Position numbers and translations under genes: made by a program. This document shows positions 52,335-62,432 of a stretch of DNA of 64,000 nucleotides, piece by piece (the first letter of the stretch is position 1; every line of letters begins with the position of its first letter). The notes below the pieces were generated by a model, which was not told where the DNA came from, did not search any database, and was given only the letters and a program-made list of their open reading frames with translations. The DNA comes from Arthrobacter gallicola (GTDB lineage: Bacteria; Actinomycetota; Actinomycetes; Actinomycetales; Micrococcaceae): assembly GCF_014836775.1 (NCBI RefSeq), contig NZ_JACSQD010000001.1:110255-174254 (forward strand), given 5' to 3'.

Positions 52335-52679
52335 ATGCCGCCGGCTGCAGGAGCTTCGGCCCTGCTCAGGATTGCCGATCTTCCGTCCCGGGGCCGGGTC
52401 CACAGCAGCGGCTACGTTGGATCCGTCACCCTGGCTCCTGCAGGCGCTCCGCCCCGCTTCTGCGCAGTGCTGGATGAGCTTCAGGGCGTTTACAGTGATC
52501 CCGGCGCCGAGCAGGCCCGCCGCCGCGTGCGGCTTGTCTGGATTGGCCAGCGCCGCATCCCGGGGCTCGTGGCGGGAACCCAGGTAACCTTCGAGGGCAT
52601 GGTGAGTACCGTCCAGGGATTCCCCACCGTTTTTAACCCGCGCTACGAAATCATGGGACGTCCGGAAGGCGAGCAATGA
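52335..52679 (+). CDS. OB-fold nucleic-acid-binding-like protein
   Basis: 114 residues. GRVHSSGYVGSVTLAPAG, CAVLDELQG and RRRVRLVWIGQRRIPGLVAGTQVTFEGMVS fit a single OB fold of the tRNA-anticodon type. The family is found in actinobacteria between DUF3710 and DUF3159 genes; role unknown. The ATG at 52335 is 4 bp after the previous stop. Its last four bases overlap the next ATG as ATGA. Confidence 0.82.
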   Translation: MPPAAGASALLRIADLPSRGRVHSSGYVGSVTLAPAGAPPRFCAVLDELQGVYSDPGAEQARRRVRLVWIGQRRIPGLVAGTQVTFEGMVSTVQGFPTVFNPRYEIMGRPEGEQ

Positions 52680-53386
52680 ACACCAGCCCAGAACACGAAG
52701 GCAGGGACAGGGACAAAGCCCAGCCTTCGATGAGTGAGCTGGCAGGCCAGTACGCTGCCCGCTCCGGGGTCGAACGCGGCGGCGACGGCCAGATTGATGT
52801 CCTGAAGTCCATCGGCGGAGTCCGAGGGCTGGCCGAGGCAATCCTTCCCGGCCTGCTGTTCACCCTGCTCTTCACCATAACCGGCGGCCTCTATCTTTCC
52901 CTCGGGGCTGCCGTGGTGGCCGCGGGTGCCTTCGCGGTCGCTAACCTGGTGCAGAAGCGGCCCCTGGTGCAGTCACTGACCGGCGTCATCGGCGTCGCCA
53001 TCTGTGCTTTCTTTGCCCTCCGCAGCGGCAGCGGCTCCACGTACTTCGTCCCCGGGTTCTATACCAACGGTGCGTACATCCTGGCCTTCGTGGTGTCGAT
53101 CGCGGTGAAGTGGCCGGTCGCCGGACTGTTGTTCGGATTCATCCGCGGCGAGAACCTGGAGTGGCGTTCCGACCCGAAGCGCCTTCGCGCCTACGCGCTG
53201 GCCACCTGGATCATCATCGCCGTTTTTGCTCTGCGCCTGGCGGTGCAGCTGCCGCTGTACCTCGCCGACAACGTTGCTGCCCTGGGAACCATGCGGCTGG
53301 CGATGGGCGTTCCGCTCTACGCCCTGGGCCTGTGGCTCGCCTGGGTGATTTCCCGGCCGCAGCCGGTGCGCGGCCAAGAAGCCTGA
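52676..53386 (+). CDS. DUF3159 family membrane protein
   Basis: 236 residues with six probable membrane helices (from about 58 to 225) after a soluble N-terminus of 50 residues. The IGGVRGLAEAILPGLLFTLLF start of the membrane part is the family hallmark. Unknown function. The operon position behind dut, DUF3710 and the OB-fold gene is conserved in actinobacteria. Convergent with the TrkA-type genes, 6 bp apart. Confidence 0.9.
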   Translation: MNTSPEHEGRDRDKAQPSMSELAGQYAARSGVERGGDGQIDVLKSIGGVRGLAEAILPGLLFTLLFTITGGLYLSLGAAVVAAGAFAVANLVQKRPLVQSLTGVIGVAICAFFALRSGSGSTYFVPGFYTNGAYILAFVVSIAVKWPVAGLLFGFIRGENLEWRSDPKRLRAYALATWIIIAVFALRLAVQLPLYLADNVAALGTMRLAMGVPLYALGLWLAWVISRPQPVRGQEA

Positions 53387-53392
53387 ACCCGG

Positions 53393-54067
53393 CTACGCTC
53401 CGCCCCCGGCGGACGGCGAGAGCAGGGCACGCAGGTCCTCCTCCGCAGCGATAGTCGTCACGAAGAACAGTTCATCCCCGCCCTCGATCACATCGTCGGG
53501 GCTGGGGGTAATGGGTGCATCGTCCCGCAGGATCGCCACAAGCGTGGCGTCCTGCGGCCACGGCACGGACCCCACCCGGGAACCGGCCATGGGCGAGGCC
53601 GCCGGTACCGTGAACTCCACCATGGAAGCCACACCGGTCTGCAGGGTCAGCAGCCGTACCAGATCCCCGACCTCCACGGCCTCCTCGACGAGGGCAGTCA
53701 TCAGCCGGGGCGTGTTCACGGCCACGTCCACACCCCAGGAATCGTCGAACATCCAGTCGTTCTTGGGGTTATTCACCCGTCCCACCGTCCGCGCCACACC
53801 GAACTCGGTCTTAGCGAGCAGCGAGACCACCAGGTTGACCTTGTCATCCCCGGTGGCCGAAACCACGACGTCGGCCTCGTCCAGCTTCGCGTCCTTGAGT
53901 GTTGTCAGTTCGCAGGCGTCGCCGATCAGCCAGCGGGCGCCGTCGAGGCCGCTTCGTCCCTCAGTCTCGGGTTTGGGATCAATGAGCAGTACCTGGTGCC
54001 CGTGGGAGAGCAGTTCCTTGGCAATGGTGGATCCGACGCTTCCTGCCCCGGCAATCACGACTTTCAC
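53393..54067 (-). CDS. TrkA-type potassium uptake regulatory protein (second of pair)
   Basis: 224 residues. RCK_N nucleotide-binding domain with GAGSVGSTIAKEL (7-19) and the acidic residue at the end of strand 2 (LLIDPKPE), which favours NAD(H); an RCK_C domain (about 140-220) with VGSVPWPQDATLVAILRDD. Such proteins gate Trk/Ktr potassium channels. The GTG start overlaps the stop of the upstream partner gene as GTGA. The pair resembles CeoB/CeoC of mycobacteria. No membrane Trk subunit lies in view. Confidence 0.92.
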   Translation of the reverse strand: MKVVIAGAGSVGSTIAKELLSHGHQVLLIDPKPETEGRSGLDGARWLIGDACELTTLKDAKLDEADVVVSATGDDKVNLVVSLLAKTEFGVARTVGRVNNPKNDWMFDDSWGVDVAVNTPRLMTALVEEAVEVGDLVRLLTLQTGVASMVEFTVPAASPMAGSRVGSVPWPQDATLVAILRDDAPITPSPDDVIEGGDELFFVTTIAAEEDLRALLSPSAGGGA

Positions 54068-54738
54068 TGGATCTCCTTAGCGGGGGAGTGGGACAGAATG
54101 CGGCTGATTTCCGCCGTTCGGTCCACGTTCATCATCGCGTGCAGGACGTCGCCCTGCTGGTAGCTGGTATCAGGACGCGGAAGCATGCCCTCCCCGAACC
54201 GGGTGACGTAGGCGATGCGGACGCCCGCCGCGGCCTCGACGGTGTGCAGGGGATGGCCAAGCCAGGACGGGTCCAGGGAAAGTTCACCCAGGATCAGCCG
54301 CCCGGAAGACTCGCGGAAATCACCGTTGATGCTCTGCTCCGGCAGGATCCGCCGCAGCACCTGGTCGGCGCTCCAGCGGACGGCGGCCACCGTGGGGATG
54401 CCCAGGCGCTGGTAGATCTCCGCCCGCCCCGGATCGTAAATGCGGGCAACAACGTGCGGCACATGAAAGGTCTCCCGGGCCACGCGGGTAGCGAGGATAT
54501 TGGAGTTGTCCCCGCTGGACACCGCCGCGAAGGCAAAGGCCTCTTCGATTCCAGCCTGCATCAGCGTGGTCCGGTCGAAACCCACGCCGGTCACCTGCGC
54601 GCCGCCGAACGTTGGACGCAGCCGGCGGAAAGCCCTGGGCTCCTGGTCAATGACGGCCACGGAATGGCCGGCGTTGTCCAGGGTATGGGCGAGCATTGCC
54701 CCGACCCGGCCGCATCCCATGATCACGTAATGCGCCAC
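54064..54738 (-). CDS. TrkA-type potassium uptake regulatory protein (first of pair)
   Basis: 224 residues. MAHYVIMGCGRVGAMLAHTLDNAGHSVAVIDQEPRAF gives the Rossmann fold with GCGRVG and an acidic tip (Asp in VIDQEP); the RCK_C part starts near 135. It is first in the two-gene operon. Equal length and moderate similarity to its partner point to an ancient duplication. Divergent from the TRAM methyltransferase gene across 140 bp. Confidence 0.92.
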   Translation of the reverse strand: MAHYVIMGCGRVGAMLAHTLDNAGHSVAVIDQEPRAFRRLRPTFGGAQVTGVGFDRTTLMQAGIEEAFAFAAVSSGDNSNILATRVARETFHVPHVVARIYDPGRAEIYQRLGIPTVAAVRWSADQVLRRILPEQSINGDFRESSGRLILGELSLDPSWLGHPLHTVEAAAGVRIAYVTRFGEGMLPRPDTSYQQGDVLHAMMNVDRTAEISRILSHSPAKEIQ

Positions 54739-54878
54739 CTTGCTTCACCTCGGATTTCCGGCGGATACCCCGCCTGCTGCTGCACCCGTTTTTGGGCCAA
54801 GGGACAGCTTAGTCCGGCCCCGGGCTGAAATCGTGGTGTGATGGTGTTTTGGCACCAACACGGAAGTCCCACAGCACC

Positions 54879-56213
54879 ATGCTTCAGGAAAACATGCCCA
54901 GCGAGATCGAACTGACCATTGGCGCACCCGCCCACGGCGGCCACTTTGTGGCCCGGCATGAGGGCCGGGTGGTTTTTGTCCGCCACGCGCTTCCCGGTGA
55001 ACGTGTGCGGGCCCGGCTGACCGATGCAGGGGAGAAGGCGAAGTTCTGGCGGGCTGACGCCGTCGAAATCCTTGAGCCCTCACCGCACCGGGTGGATCAC
55101 TTCTGGGCGCCGGCCGATTCGCTGCGCGCCGCCGGCCGGGACCGGCTGCCCGTAGGCGGCGCAGAGTTCGGACACATTGACCTTGCGGAGCAGCGCCGGA
55201 TTAAGGGCGCAATCTTCGCTGAACAGCTGCAGCGCCTTGGCGGCGTCCAGCGCGAGGTCACCGTCGAAGCCGCTCCGGGAACCGGAGACGGGCTGGGCTG
55301 GCGCACCCGCGCCAGCTTCTCCGTGGCTCCGGGCGGAAAGCTTGCCATGCACCCGCACCGCTCCGAAGACCTGATTCCCGTTCAGGAAATGCCCCTGGCC
55401 TCAGACGCCATCAACGCCCTGAAACTGTGGGAGGTGGACTTTACCGGCGCGGACCGGGTGGAAGTTGCCGCCCCAGCCGCCGGCGGTGCGCCGCTGGTCC
55501 TCGTCATTCCGTCCCCGGGAGCGCATCCGCGGACGCTGGCCCGCATCGCCGGTGAAATCGGCAGCGCTGCCGACTCCGCCGCCGGGGAAACCGTATCGGT
55601 TGCGGCCTGGGATCCCGAAGAGCACGTACTGACCCGGCTGCGCGGCCGCACCTGGGTCCGGGAAACCGCCCTGGGGCATGACTTCCGCGTAACCGGCGCC
55701 GGATTCTGGCAGATTCACCACAGTGCCCCCGAAGTACTGGCGTCCGCCGTCCGCGACGGACTGGACGTGCAGCCGGGGGAGCGGGTGGCGGACCTCTTCG
55801 CCGGTGCGGGCCTGTTCACCGCTCCGCTGGCTGATGCTGCCGGAGAGACCGGGCATGTGCTCTCGGTCGAAGGTTCCCCCGGAGCCAGCCGGGATGCCCG
55901 CAAGAACCTCTTCGCCGCACCGCAGGTCGAAGTGGTCCAGGGACGGGTGGACAAGGTGCTGCGCAGCCATGAAGGCGCGCTCGACGTCGTCTTGCTGGAT
56001 CCGCCGCGCACCGGGACGGGCCGCACCGTGGTCGGTCAGATCAGCGCCGCTGAGCCGCGGGTCATCGGCTACATCTCCTGCGACCCGGCGTCCTTCGCCC
56101 GGGACCTGGGCTGGTTCCGGGAGGCCGGCTGGGAGCTGGATTCACTCCGCGTCTTTGATCTGTACCCCCACACACACCATATGGAGTCCTTCGCGGTCCT
56201 GCGCCGGCCCTGA
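54879..56213 (+). CDS. TRAM-domain class I SAM-dependent RNA methyltransferase (TrmA/RumA family)
   Basis: About 444 residues. A TRAM domain (about 5-65; IGAPAHGGHFVARHEGRVVFVRHALPGERV) for RNA binding is followed by a methyltransferase domain with DLFAGAGLFTAPLA (SAM loop), DPPRTG, catalytic Cys in ISCDPAS and the general base Glu in HHMESF. It would make m5U in tRNA or rRNA. No iron-sulfur cysteine cluster is seen, unlike RlmD. The start is uncertain: ATG at 54879 or at 54894, the latter with AGGAAA four bases upstream. Confidence 0.9.
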   Translation: MLQENMPSEIELTIGAPAHGGHFVARHEGRVVFVRHALPGERVRARLTDAGEKAKFWRADAVEILEPSPHRVDHFWAPADSLRAAGRDRLPVGGAEFGHIDLAEQRRIKGAIFAEQLQRLGGVQREVTVEAAPGTGDGLGWRTRASFSVAPGGKLAMHPHRSEDLIPVQEMPLASDAINALKLWEVDFTGADRVEVAAPAAGGAPLVLVIPSPGAHPRTLARIAGEIGSAADSAAGETVSVAAWDPEEHVLTRLRGRTWVRETALGHDFRVTGAGFWQIHHSAPEVLASAVRDGLDVQPGERVADLFAGAGLFTAPLADAAGETGHVLSVEGSPGASRDARKNLFAAPQVEVVQGRVDKVLRSHEGALDVVLLDPPRTGTGRTVVGQISAAEPRVIGYISCDPASFARDLGWFREAGWELDSLRVFDLYPHTHHMESFAVLRRP

Positions 56214-56322
56214 GAATACCGGCGGAAGCGCTTCGGCTGACCGGCCGGCCTGCTGCCCGGGTGTGGCGAGCGTAATGCTGCCGCCCGGCGCGGTGGGCCG
56301 GGCCGCCGAACCCGCTTCCGGC

Positions 56323-56519
56323 TAGGATGGGGATTAGTTGTCTGGCTCCGTGCCGTAGGGATTCCCGCTGGGGCGCTATGCACGGCAGGGGAACCGACCT
56401 TCCTGGGAATCACCCACCATTCCCCGGCTGGCCCCTTCAGCTATGCCGGTTAGGAAATCCTAACTGGCGTGCGGCGGATCACTGGACAAAGATAAAGCGG
56501 TGGCGAGAGGAGTCCTGTT
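56323..56519 (+). promoter_or_regulatory. acnA promoter element and structured leader
   Basis: TAGGAT at 56323-56328 is a good -10, without a clear -35, and would start a leader of about 185 nt. The leader can form at least three hairpins: CCGTGC with GCACGG (56349-56391), GGGGAA with TTCCCC (about 56389-56424), and GCCGGTTAG with CTAACTGGC (56445-56468). AGAGGAG then serves acnA. The other bases of the 306-bp gap show nothing. Confidence 0.45.
56446..56467. promoter_or_regulatory. 22-bp inverted repeat upstream of acnA
   Basis: CCGGTTAGGA-AA-TCCTAACTGG, ten-base arms with one mismatch, ending 52 bp before the acnA start codon. The TTAGG/CCTAA halves recall DtxR-type iron boxes but the 4-bp spacing is not the usual one. 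It could be a repressor site or an RNA hairpin in the leader. Confidence 0.55.
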
Positions 56520-59345
56520 ATGAGTAATGTGGACAGCTTCGGTTCCAAAGGCGTCTTGAACGTCGGCGGGAACGAGTATGAAATTTTCCGGCTGAATTCC
56601 GTCGAAGGCGCCCAGAGCCTTCCGTTCAGCCTCAAGGTCCTGCTGGAGAACCTGCTGCGCACCGAAGACGGTGCCAACATCACCGCAGACCACGTGCGGG
56701 CCCTGGCCAGCTGGGATCCCGAGGCGGAGCCCAGCACCGAAATCCAGTTCACCCCCGCCCGGGTGATCATGCAGGACTTCACCGGTGTGCCCTGCATCGT
56801 GGACCTGGCAACCATGCGGGAAGCTGTTGCCGATCTTGGCGGCGATCCCAAGCGCGTGAACCCGCTGGCACCGGCGGAAATGGTCATTGACCACTCCGTG
56901 CAGATCGATGCCTTCGGCAATGCCGGCGCCCTTGAGCGCAACATGGAGATCGAATACCAGCGCAACGGCGAGCGTTACCAGTTCCTGCGCTGGGGCCAGA
57001 CCGCGTTTGATGACTTCAAGGTTGTCCCCCCGGGAATGGGCATTGTCCACCAGGTCAACATTGAGTACCTGGCGCGCACCGTCATGACGCGTGAGGTGGA
57101 CGGCGTCCTGCGCGCCTACCCCGACACCTGCGTCGGCACCGACTCCCACACCACCATGGTCAACGGCCTGGGCGTGCTCGGCTGGGGCGTTGGCGGCATC
57201 GAAGCCGAAGCAGCGATGCTCGGCCAGCCCGTCTCCATGCTCATCCCGCGCGTTGTCGGCTTCAAGCTCACCGGTGAAATCCCGGCCGGCGCCACCGCCA
57301 CCGACGTCGTCCTGACGATCACCGAAATGCTGCGCCAGCACGGCGTGGTCGGCAAGTTCGTAGAGTTCTACGGTGAAGGCGTTGCCTCCGTGCCGCTGGC
57401 CAACCGTGCCACGATCGGCAACATGAGCCCCGAGTTCGGTTCCACCGCCGCGATCTTCCCGATCGACGACGTCACCCTGGATTACCTGCGCCTCACCGGC
57501 CGGTCCGAGGACAGCGTTGCCCTGGTGGAGTCCTACGCCAAGGAACAGGGCCTCTGGCACGATCCGGCCAACGAGGTCAAGTACTCCGAGTACCTGGAAC
57601 TGGACCTCTCCACCGTGGTTCCCTCCATCGCCGGCCCCAAGCGTCCCCAGGACCGTGTGGAGCTCACCAGCGCCAAGGCACAGTTCCGCAAGGACCTGCG
57701 CAACTACGTCGACCACGAGGTCGAAGCAGTCGGCGCAACGGTGGACGAGGCACTGGAAGAGTCCTTCCCCGCCTCGGATTCCCCGACCTACACGGACGCC
57801 GGAACCCAGGTTGCGGATTCCCCGCACGACCTGGTCTCCGTCACCGACCGCAGCGCAGGCCGCGTCGAGAACAGCGTGCCCGTCACGATGCCCGACGGCC
57901 GCAGCTTCGAGCTGGACCACGGTGCCGTGACGATCGCCTCGATCACCTCCTGCACCAATACGTCCAACCCGTCCGTCATGATGGCCGCTGCCGTCCTGGC
58001 CCGGAACGCCGTCGAAAAGGGCCTTACCGCCCAGCCGTGGGTCAAGACCTCCATTGCACCGGGTTCCAAGGTAGTCACCGACTACTACGAAAAGTCCGGC
58101 CTGATTCCGTACCTGGAAAAGCTTGGCTTCTTCGTGGTCGGCTACGGCTGCGCCACCTGCATCGGCAACTCGGGTCCGCTCGAGGACGAAATCTCCACCG
58201 CGATCAACGACGCCGACCTGGCCGTTACCGCTGTGCTCTCCGGTAACCGTAACTTCGAAGGCCGCATCAACCCGGACGTGAAGATGAACTACCTGGCCTC
58301 CCCGCCGCTGGTAGTCGCCTACGCCCTGGCCGGCACCATGGACTTCGACTTCGAAAACGATGCCCTGGGCCAGGACGAAGCCGGCAACGACATCTTCCTG
58401 AAGGACATCTGGCCGAACCCGGCCGAGGTCCAGCAGATCATCGATGCCTCCATCGACCAGCAGATGTTCACCGACAGCTACGCCACCATCTTCGAAGGTG
58501 ACGACCGCTGGAAGTCCCTGCCGACCCCCGAAGGCGCGACCTTCGAATGGGATTCGGAGTCCACGTATGTGCGGAAGCCTCCGTACTTCGAGGGCATGAA
58601 GGCACAGCCGGAGCCGGTTACGGACATCGAAGGTGCCCGTGTGCTCCTGAAGCTGGGCGATTCGGTCACCACTGACCACATCTCCCCGGCCGGCTCCTTC
58701 AAGTCGGACACCCCGGCCGGCCGCTACCTGCTGGAACACGGTGTGGCCCGCAAGGACTTCAACTCCTACGGCTCCCGCCGCGGCAACCACGAGGTCATGA
58801 TCCGCGGCACGTTCGCCAACATCCGGATCAAGAACCAGCTGCTCGACGGCGTCGAGGGCGGGTTCACCCGTGACTTCAGCCAGCCCGACGCACCGCAGGC
58901 TGCCGTCTACGACGCCTCGGTTAACTACCAGGCCGCCGGCATCCCGCTGGTTGTCCTGGCCGGCAAGGAGTACGGTTCCGGTTCCTCCCGTGACTGGGCT
59001 GCCAAGGGCACCGCACTGCTGGGCGTCAAGGCTGTCATCGCCGAGAGCTACGAGCGCATCCACCGCTCCAACCTCATCGGCATGGGTGTTCTTCCCCTGC
59101 AGTACCCGGCCGGCGTCAACGCCGATTCCCTGGGCCTGACCGGCACCGAGACCTTCTCGGTTGAGGGCGTTACCGAGCTCAACAACGGCAACACCCCCAA
59201 GACGGTTAAGGTCACCGCAACACCGGAAAACGGTGAAGCGGTCACCTTCGACGCCGTTCTGCGCATCGACACCCCCGGTGAAGCCGATTACTACCGCAAC
59301 GGCGGAATCCTGCAGTACGTTCTGCGCCAGATTTCGGCAAAGTAG
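56520..59345 (+). CDS. acnA: aconitate hydratase A
   Basis: 941 residues, monomeric 4Fe-4S enzyme turning citrate to isocitrate. Cluster cysteines C478 (SCTNTSNP), C544 and C547 ([10 protein letters not shown]) are in place. The swivel domain at the C-terminus has [38 protein letters not shown]. An acidic linker at about 395-450 ([21 protein letters not shown]) is longer than in E. coli AcnA, as in other actinobacteria. AGAGGAG precedes the ATG. Unlike corynebacteria there is no acnR repressor gene downstream. Strong terminator follows. Confidence 0.98.
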   Translation: MSNVDSFGSKGVLNVGGNEYEIFRLNSVEGAQSLPFSLKVLLENLLRTEDGANITADHVRALASWDPEAEPSTEIQFTPARVIMQDFTGVPCIVDLATMREAVADLGGDPKRVNPLAPAEMVIDHSVQIDAFGNAGALERNMEIEYQRNGERYQFLRWGQTAFDDFKVVPPGMGIVHQVNIEYLARTVMTREVDGVLRAYPDTCVGTDSHTTMVNGLGVLGWGVGGIEAEAAMLGQPVSMLIPRVVGFKLTGEIPAGATATDVVLTITEMLRQHGVVGKFVEFYGEGVASVPLANRATIGNMSPEFGSTAAIFPIDDVTLDYLRLTGRSEDSVALVESYAKEQGLWHDPANEVKYSEYLELDLSTVVPSIAGPKRPQDRVELTSAKAQFRKDLRNYVDHEVEAVGATVDEALEESFPASDSPTYTDAGTQVADSPHDLVSVTDRSAGRVENSVPVTMPDGRSFELDHGAVTIASITSCTNTSNPSVMMAAAVLARNAVEKGLTAQPWVKTSIAPGSKVVTDYYEKSGLIPYLEKLGFFVVGYGCATCIGNSGPLEDEISTAINDADLAVTAVLSGNRNFEGRINPDVKMNYLASPPLVVAYALAGTMDFDFENDALGQDEAGNDIFLKDIWPNPAEVQQIIDASIDQQMFTDSYATIFEGDDRWKSLPTPEGATFEWDSESTYVRKPPYFEGMKAQPEPVTDIEGARVLLKLGDSVTTDHISPAGSFKSDTPAGRYLLEHGVARKDFNSYGSRRGNHEVMIRGTFANIRIKNQLLDGVEGGFTRDFSQPDAPQAAVYDASVNYQAAGIPLVVLAGKEYGSGSSRDWAAKGTALLGVKAVIAESYERIHRSNLIGMGVLPLQYPAGVNADSLGLTGTETFSVEGVTELNNGNTPKTVKVTATPENGEAVTFDAVLRIDTPGEADYYRNGGILQYVLRQISAK

Positions 59346-59365
59346 CTAAATCAGCACCAGCATCA

Positions 59366-59418
59366 CGCCCCGTTTCGCTAGGCTTTCGAGTAATCGAAGC
59401 CCTGAAACGGGGCGTTTT
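59366..59418 (+). terminator. terminator after acnA
   Basis: CGCCCCGTTTC pairs with GAAACGGGGCG around an inner GGCTTTCGA/TCGAAGCC hairpin, followed by TTTT. Confidence 0.92.
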
Positions 59419-59454
59419 GCGTGCCGGGGTAAATCCCGGACCGGACGCAGGCGT

Positions 59455-59460
59455 TAGAAT
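59455..59460 (+). promoter_or_regulatory. candidate dxs -10 element
   Basis: TAGAAT, placing the start near 59468 and leaving about 48 nt of leader. No good -35 is seen. Confidence 0.45.
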
Positions 59461-59515
59461 TAGTGGTTGTGACGGTGCGTTTGCCCGTTGCCTAAGACGC
59501 AAGGGAGGCGCCCTT

Positions 59516-61489
59516 TTGGGACTTCTGGAAACCATCCGTGATCCGCGGGACCTCAGTAAACTGAGCGCTTCCCAGCTCTCGGCCCTGGCCGGAGAGATCC
59601 GGTCCTTCCTCATCACGAATGTGGCCCAGACCGGAGGTCACCTCGGTCCCAACCTCGGCGTCGTCGAACTGACCATGGGTATCCACCGGGTCTTCGACTC
59701 CCCGCGTGACAGCATTGTCTTTGACACCGGACACCAGTCCTACGTGCACAAGATGCTCACCGGCCGGCAGAACTTCGAAACACTGCGGCAGCAGGGCGGA
59801 CTGTCCGGATACCCAGCCCGGGCTGAATCCGTGCACGACATTGTTGAAAGCTCACACGCCTCCTCCTCACTGTCCTGGGCGGACGGCATCTCCCGGGCCC
59901 GCCAGCTGACCGGTGAGGGCGACCGCTACACCGTGGTCATGGTCGGCGACGGCGCCCTGACCGGCGGCATGGCCTGGGAAGCCCTGAACAACATCGCGGC
60001 GGATCAGCGGCGGCGCGTGGTGATCGTGGTGAACGACAACGGCCGCTCCTACGCTCCCACGATCGGCGGCGTGGCCGATTACCTGGCGTCCCTGCGCCCC
60101 ACTCTGGACACCGTGCGCACGCACCACATGTACGAAAACACCATGGACTGGTGGAAGGGCCGGCTGCAGCGCGGCGGCCCGGTGGGCCGGTTCGCGTACC
60201 ACAGCCTGCACGCCGCCAAAAAGGGCATCAAGGACTGGTGGGCACCCCAGGGCCTGTTCGAAGACATTGGCATGAAGTACGTCGGTCCGGTGGACGGTCA
60301 CGACCTGGCCGCGGTGGAGCAGGCGCTGATCACCGCGAAGAATTACGGCGGTCCGGTGATTGTGCACGCAATCACCGAGAAGGGCCACGGCTACGCCCCG
60401 GCCCGGGCGAATGACGAGGACCAGTTCCACGCGGTTGGAATCATTGACCCCGAAACCGGCGCGCCCGTCGCCCCGGGCGGGAAGCAGTCCTGGACGTCCG
60501 TGTTCGCCACGGAGATCGCCGAGATCGCCGACGAACGCCAGGACATCGTCGGTATCACCGGCGCCATGCTCATCCCCGTTGGGCTGCACCGCTTCGCCGC
60601 CAAGCACCCGGACCGGGTGTTCGACGTCGGCATCGCCGAGCAGCACGCGCTGACTTCCGCCGCGGGTATGGCGTACGGGGGACTGCACCCGGTGGTCGCC
60701 CTGTATGCGACGTTCCTCAACCGTGCCTTCGACCAGCTGCTGATGGATGTTGCCCTGCACAAGGCGGGCGTCACCATCGTTCTGGACCGTGCCGGCGTAA
60801 CCGGGCCGGACGGGCCCAGCCACCACGGCATGTGGGACATGTCCATGCTGCAGATCGTTCCGGGCCTGCACCTGGCTGCGCCGCGTGATGCCACCCGCCT
60901 GCGGGAGGAACTGCGCGAGGCCGTGGCGATCTCCGATGCCCCCAGCGTGGTGCGTTTCTCCAAGGGCACCGTGGGTGCCGACGTTGATGCTGAAGAGCGC
61001 ACTGACGACGGCGTGGATGTGCTGGCCCGGCGGCCCTCGGGCGATACCCGCAATGACGTCCTGATTGTCAGTGTGGGGGCCATGGCTGAGATGGCGCTGG
61101 ACGTCGCCGACCGGCTGGGCGCCCAGGGCATCAGCTCCACAGTGGTTGACCCGAGATGGGTGCTCCCCGTTCCGCGGTCCATCATCAGCATGGCGGCCGC
61201 CCACCGCATTGTCATCGTGATTGAGGACGGCGTCCGCGCCGGCGGCGTTGGATCACGGATCCGGCAGGAAATGCGGGCAGCCGGCGTGGACACGGCCCTG
61301 AACGAGGTGGGCCTGCCTGCCGAGTTCCTGGACCACGGCACGCGTGCCGAGGTCCTTGAACGGGTGGGATTGACCGCCCGGCAGATAGCCCACGACGTCG
61401 TCGCCCAGGTCCTCGGCACGAAGGTGCCGTTCGCCCGTCCGCTCCCAGGCCAGCAGGCGCCCACCGGACAGATTCCGAAGATCAACTAG
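59516..61489 (+). CDS. dxs: 1-deoxy-D-xylulose-5-phosphate synthase
   Basis: 657 residues. Condenses pyruvate and glyceraldehyde 3-phosphate, the first step of the MEP isoprenoid route, with thiamine diphosphate. [16 protein letters not shown] (about 144-159) is the cofactor-binding motif; [20 protein letters not shown] (about 423-442) is the Dxs signature; the transketolase C-domain starts near 520. The TTG at 59516 was chosen because GGGAGG lies about eight bases upstream and the family begins [12 protein letters not shown]; a longer frame would start within the acnA terminator. Confidence 0.96.
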   Translation: MGLLETIRDPRDLSKLSASQLSALAGEIRSFLITNVAQTGGHLGPNLGVVELTMGIHRVFDSPRDSIVFDTGHQSYVHKMLTGRQNFETLRQQGGLSGYPARAESVHDIVESSHASSSLSWADGISRARQLTGEGDRYTVVMVGDGALTGGMAWEALNNIAADQRRRVVIVVNDNGRSYAPTIGGVADYLASLRPTLDTVRTHHMYENTMDWWKGRLQRGGPVGRFAYHSLHAAKKGIKDWWAPQGLFEDIGMKYVGPVDGHDLAAVEQALITAKNYGGPVIVHAITEKGHGYAPARANDEDQFHAVGIIDPETGAPVAPGGKQSWTSVFATEIAEIADERQDIVGITGAMLIPVGLHRFAAKHPDRVFDVGIAEQHALTSAAGMAYGGLHPVVALYATFLNRAFDQLLMDVALHKAGVTIVLDRAGVTGPDGPSHHGMWDMSMLQIVPGLHLAAPRDATRLREELREAVAISDAPSVVRFSKGTVGADVDAEERTDDGVDVLARRPSGDTRNDVLIVSVGAMAEMALDVADRLGAQGISSTVVDPRWVLPVPRSIISMAAAHRIVIVIEDGVRAGGVGSRIRQEMRAAGVDTALNEVGLPAEFLDHGTRAEVLERVGLTARQIAHDVVAQVLGTKVPFARPLPGQQAPTGQIPKIN

Positions 61490-61527
61490 GCTCCGCGGCC
61501 CGGCGGGGCAGGAAAGAAGTGGCCACC

Positions 61528-62379
61528 ATGGCAAATGACCTTCCAACCCTCGCCGTCACCGGAGCCACCGGAGCTCTGGGGGGTGCTGTTGCCCGGCAGC
61601 TCGCTGAGGCCGGCATTCCGCACCGTCTGCTGGCACGGCACGCGGCCAAGGTTCCCGCTCCGCCGGAAACACCGGTCTTCGCGCTGTCCTATGCGGACCG
61701 GGACCATGCCGTCAGGGCGCTGGAGGGGGTGCAGACCCTCTTTATGGTCTCGGCCGCGGAGAACCCCTACCGGGCGCAGGACCAGCGGACGTTCGTGGAT
61801 GCCGCCGTGGATGCGGGCGTACAGCACATCGTGTACACGTCCTTCATGGGGGCGGGACCGGACGACGTGTTTACCCTCGGGCGGGACCACTGGGACACGG
61901 AGCAGCACATCAGGAGCCGTGGCCTGGAGCATACCTTCCTCCGCGATTGTTTCTATCAGGACATCCTTCCCTCCTTTGTGGGGCGCGACGGCGTGATCCG
62001 CGGACCGGCGGCCGACGGGAGGTTCGCGCCGGTCGCCCGCAGCGACGTCGCCGATTCCGCTTTCCGGATCCTCAGGGATCCGCAGCCCCACGCCGGCGCC
62101 ACCTACACTCTGACAGGTCCGCAGTCCCTCAGCATGCGCGATGTTGCCGATACCCTGACCAGAGTCACCGGGCAACAGGTCACCTACCATGCCGAATCGC
62201 TTGATGAAGCTGTCGAATCCCGCCGCGCCGCCGGTGCCTCGGAGTGGCAGGCAGTGGCCTGGGCAACCAGCTACGCGGCCATAGCAACCGGTGAACTCGC
62301 CCGGGTCAGTGACGACGTGGCAGCGCTGACCGGCACGCCGCCGCTGAGCTTCGAAGACCATCTGCGCACCCGAAGGTAG
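61528..62379 (+). CDS. NAD(P)-binding NmrA/SDR-like oxidoreductase
   Basis: 283 residues. Rossmann start LAVTGATGALGGAVARQL with the GxxGxxG pattern and RLLAR after strand 2, which favours NADP. The body (HIVYTSFMGAGPDD, HDWTE-like DHWDTEQHIRSRGLEHTFLRDCFYQDILP) resembles the NmrA/QOR2 (quinone oxidoreductase YtfG) group of atypical SDRs, so a quinone or redox-sensing role is possible. The start could also be the GTG three codons earlier; GGAAAG lies upstream of both. 38 bp after dxs, possibly cotranscribed. Confidence 0.82.
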   Translation: MANDLPTLAVTGATGALGGAVARQLAEAGIPHRLLARHAAKVPAPPETPVFALSYADRDHAVRALEGVQTLFMVSAAENPYRAQDQRTFVDAAVDAGVQHIVYTSFMGAGPDDVFTLGRDHWDTEQHIRSRGLEHTFLRDCFYQDILPSFVGRDGVIRGPAADGRFAPVARSDVADSAFRILRDPQPHAGATYTLTGPQSLSMRDVADTLTRVTGQQVTYHAESLDEAVESRRAAGASEWQAVAWATSYAAIATGELARVSDDVAALTGTPPLSFEDHLRTRR

Positions 62380-62432
62380 TGTTCATCTCCCGGACCCTTC
62401 CCAACCACTGGACCCGTGGCTAGGGTCGAAGT

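Noticed and set aside
56446-56467. Standard DtxR/IdeR iron box
   Set aside because: The TTAGG and CCTAA halves are only four bases apart instead of nine, so it is kept only as an unassigned inverted repeat.
56341-56470. c-di-AMP (ydaO) or cobalamin riboswitch in the acnA leader
   Set aside because: Some short strings look alike, but the conserved core boxes could not be aligned in order.
56460-59063. An 870-codon minus-strand open frame opposite acnA
   Set aside because: Fully antisense to aconitase, whose cluster cysteines and length are complete.
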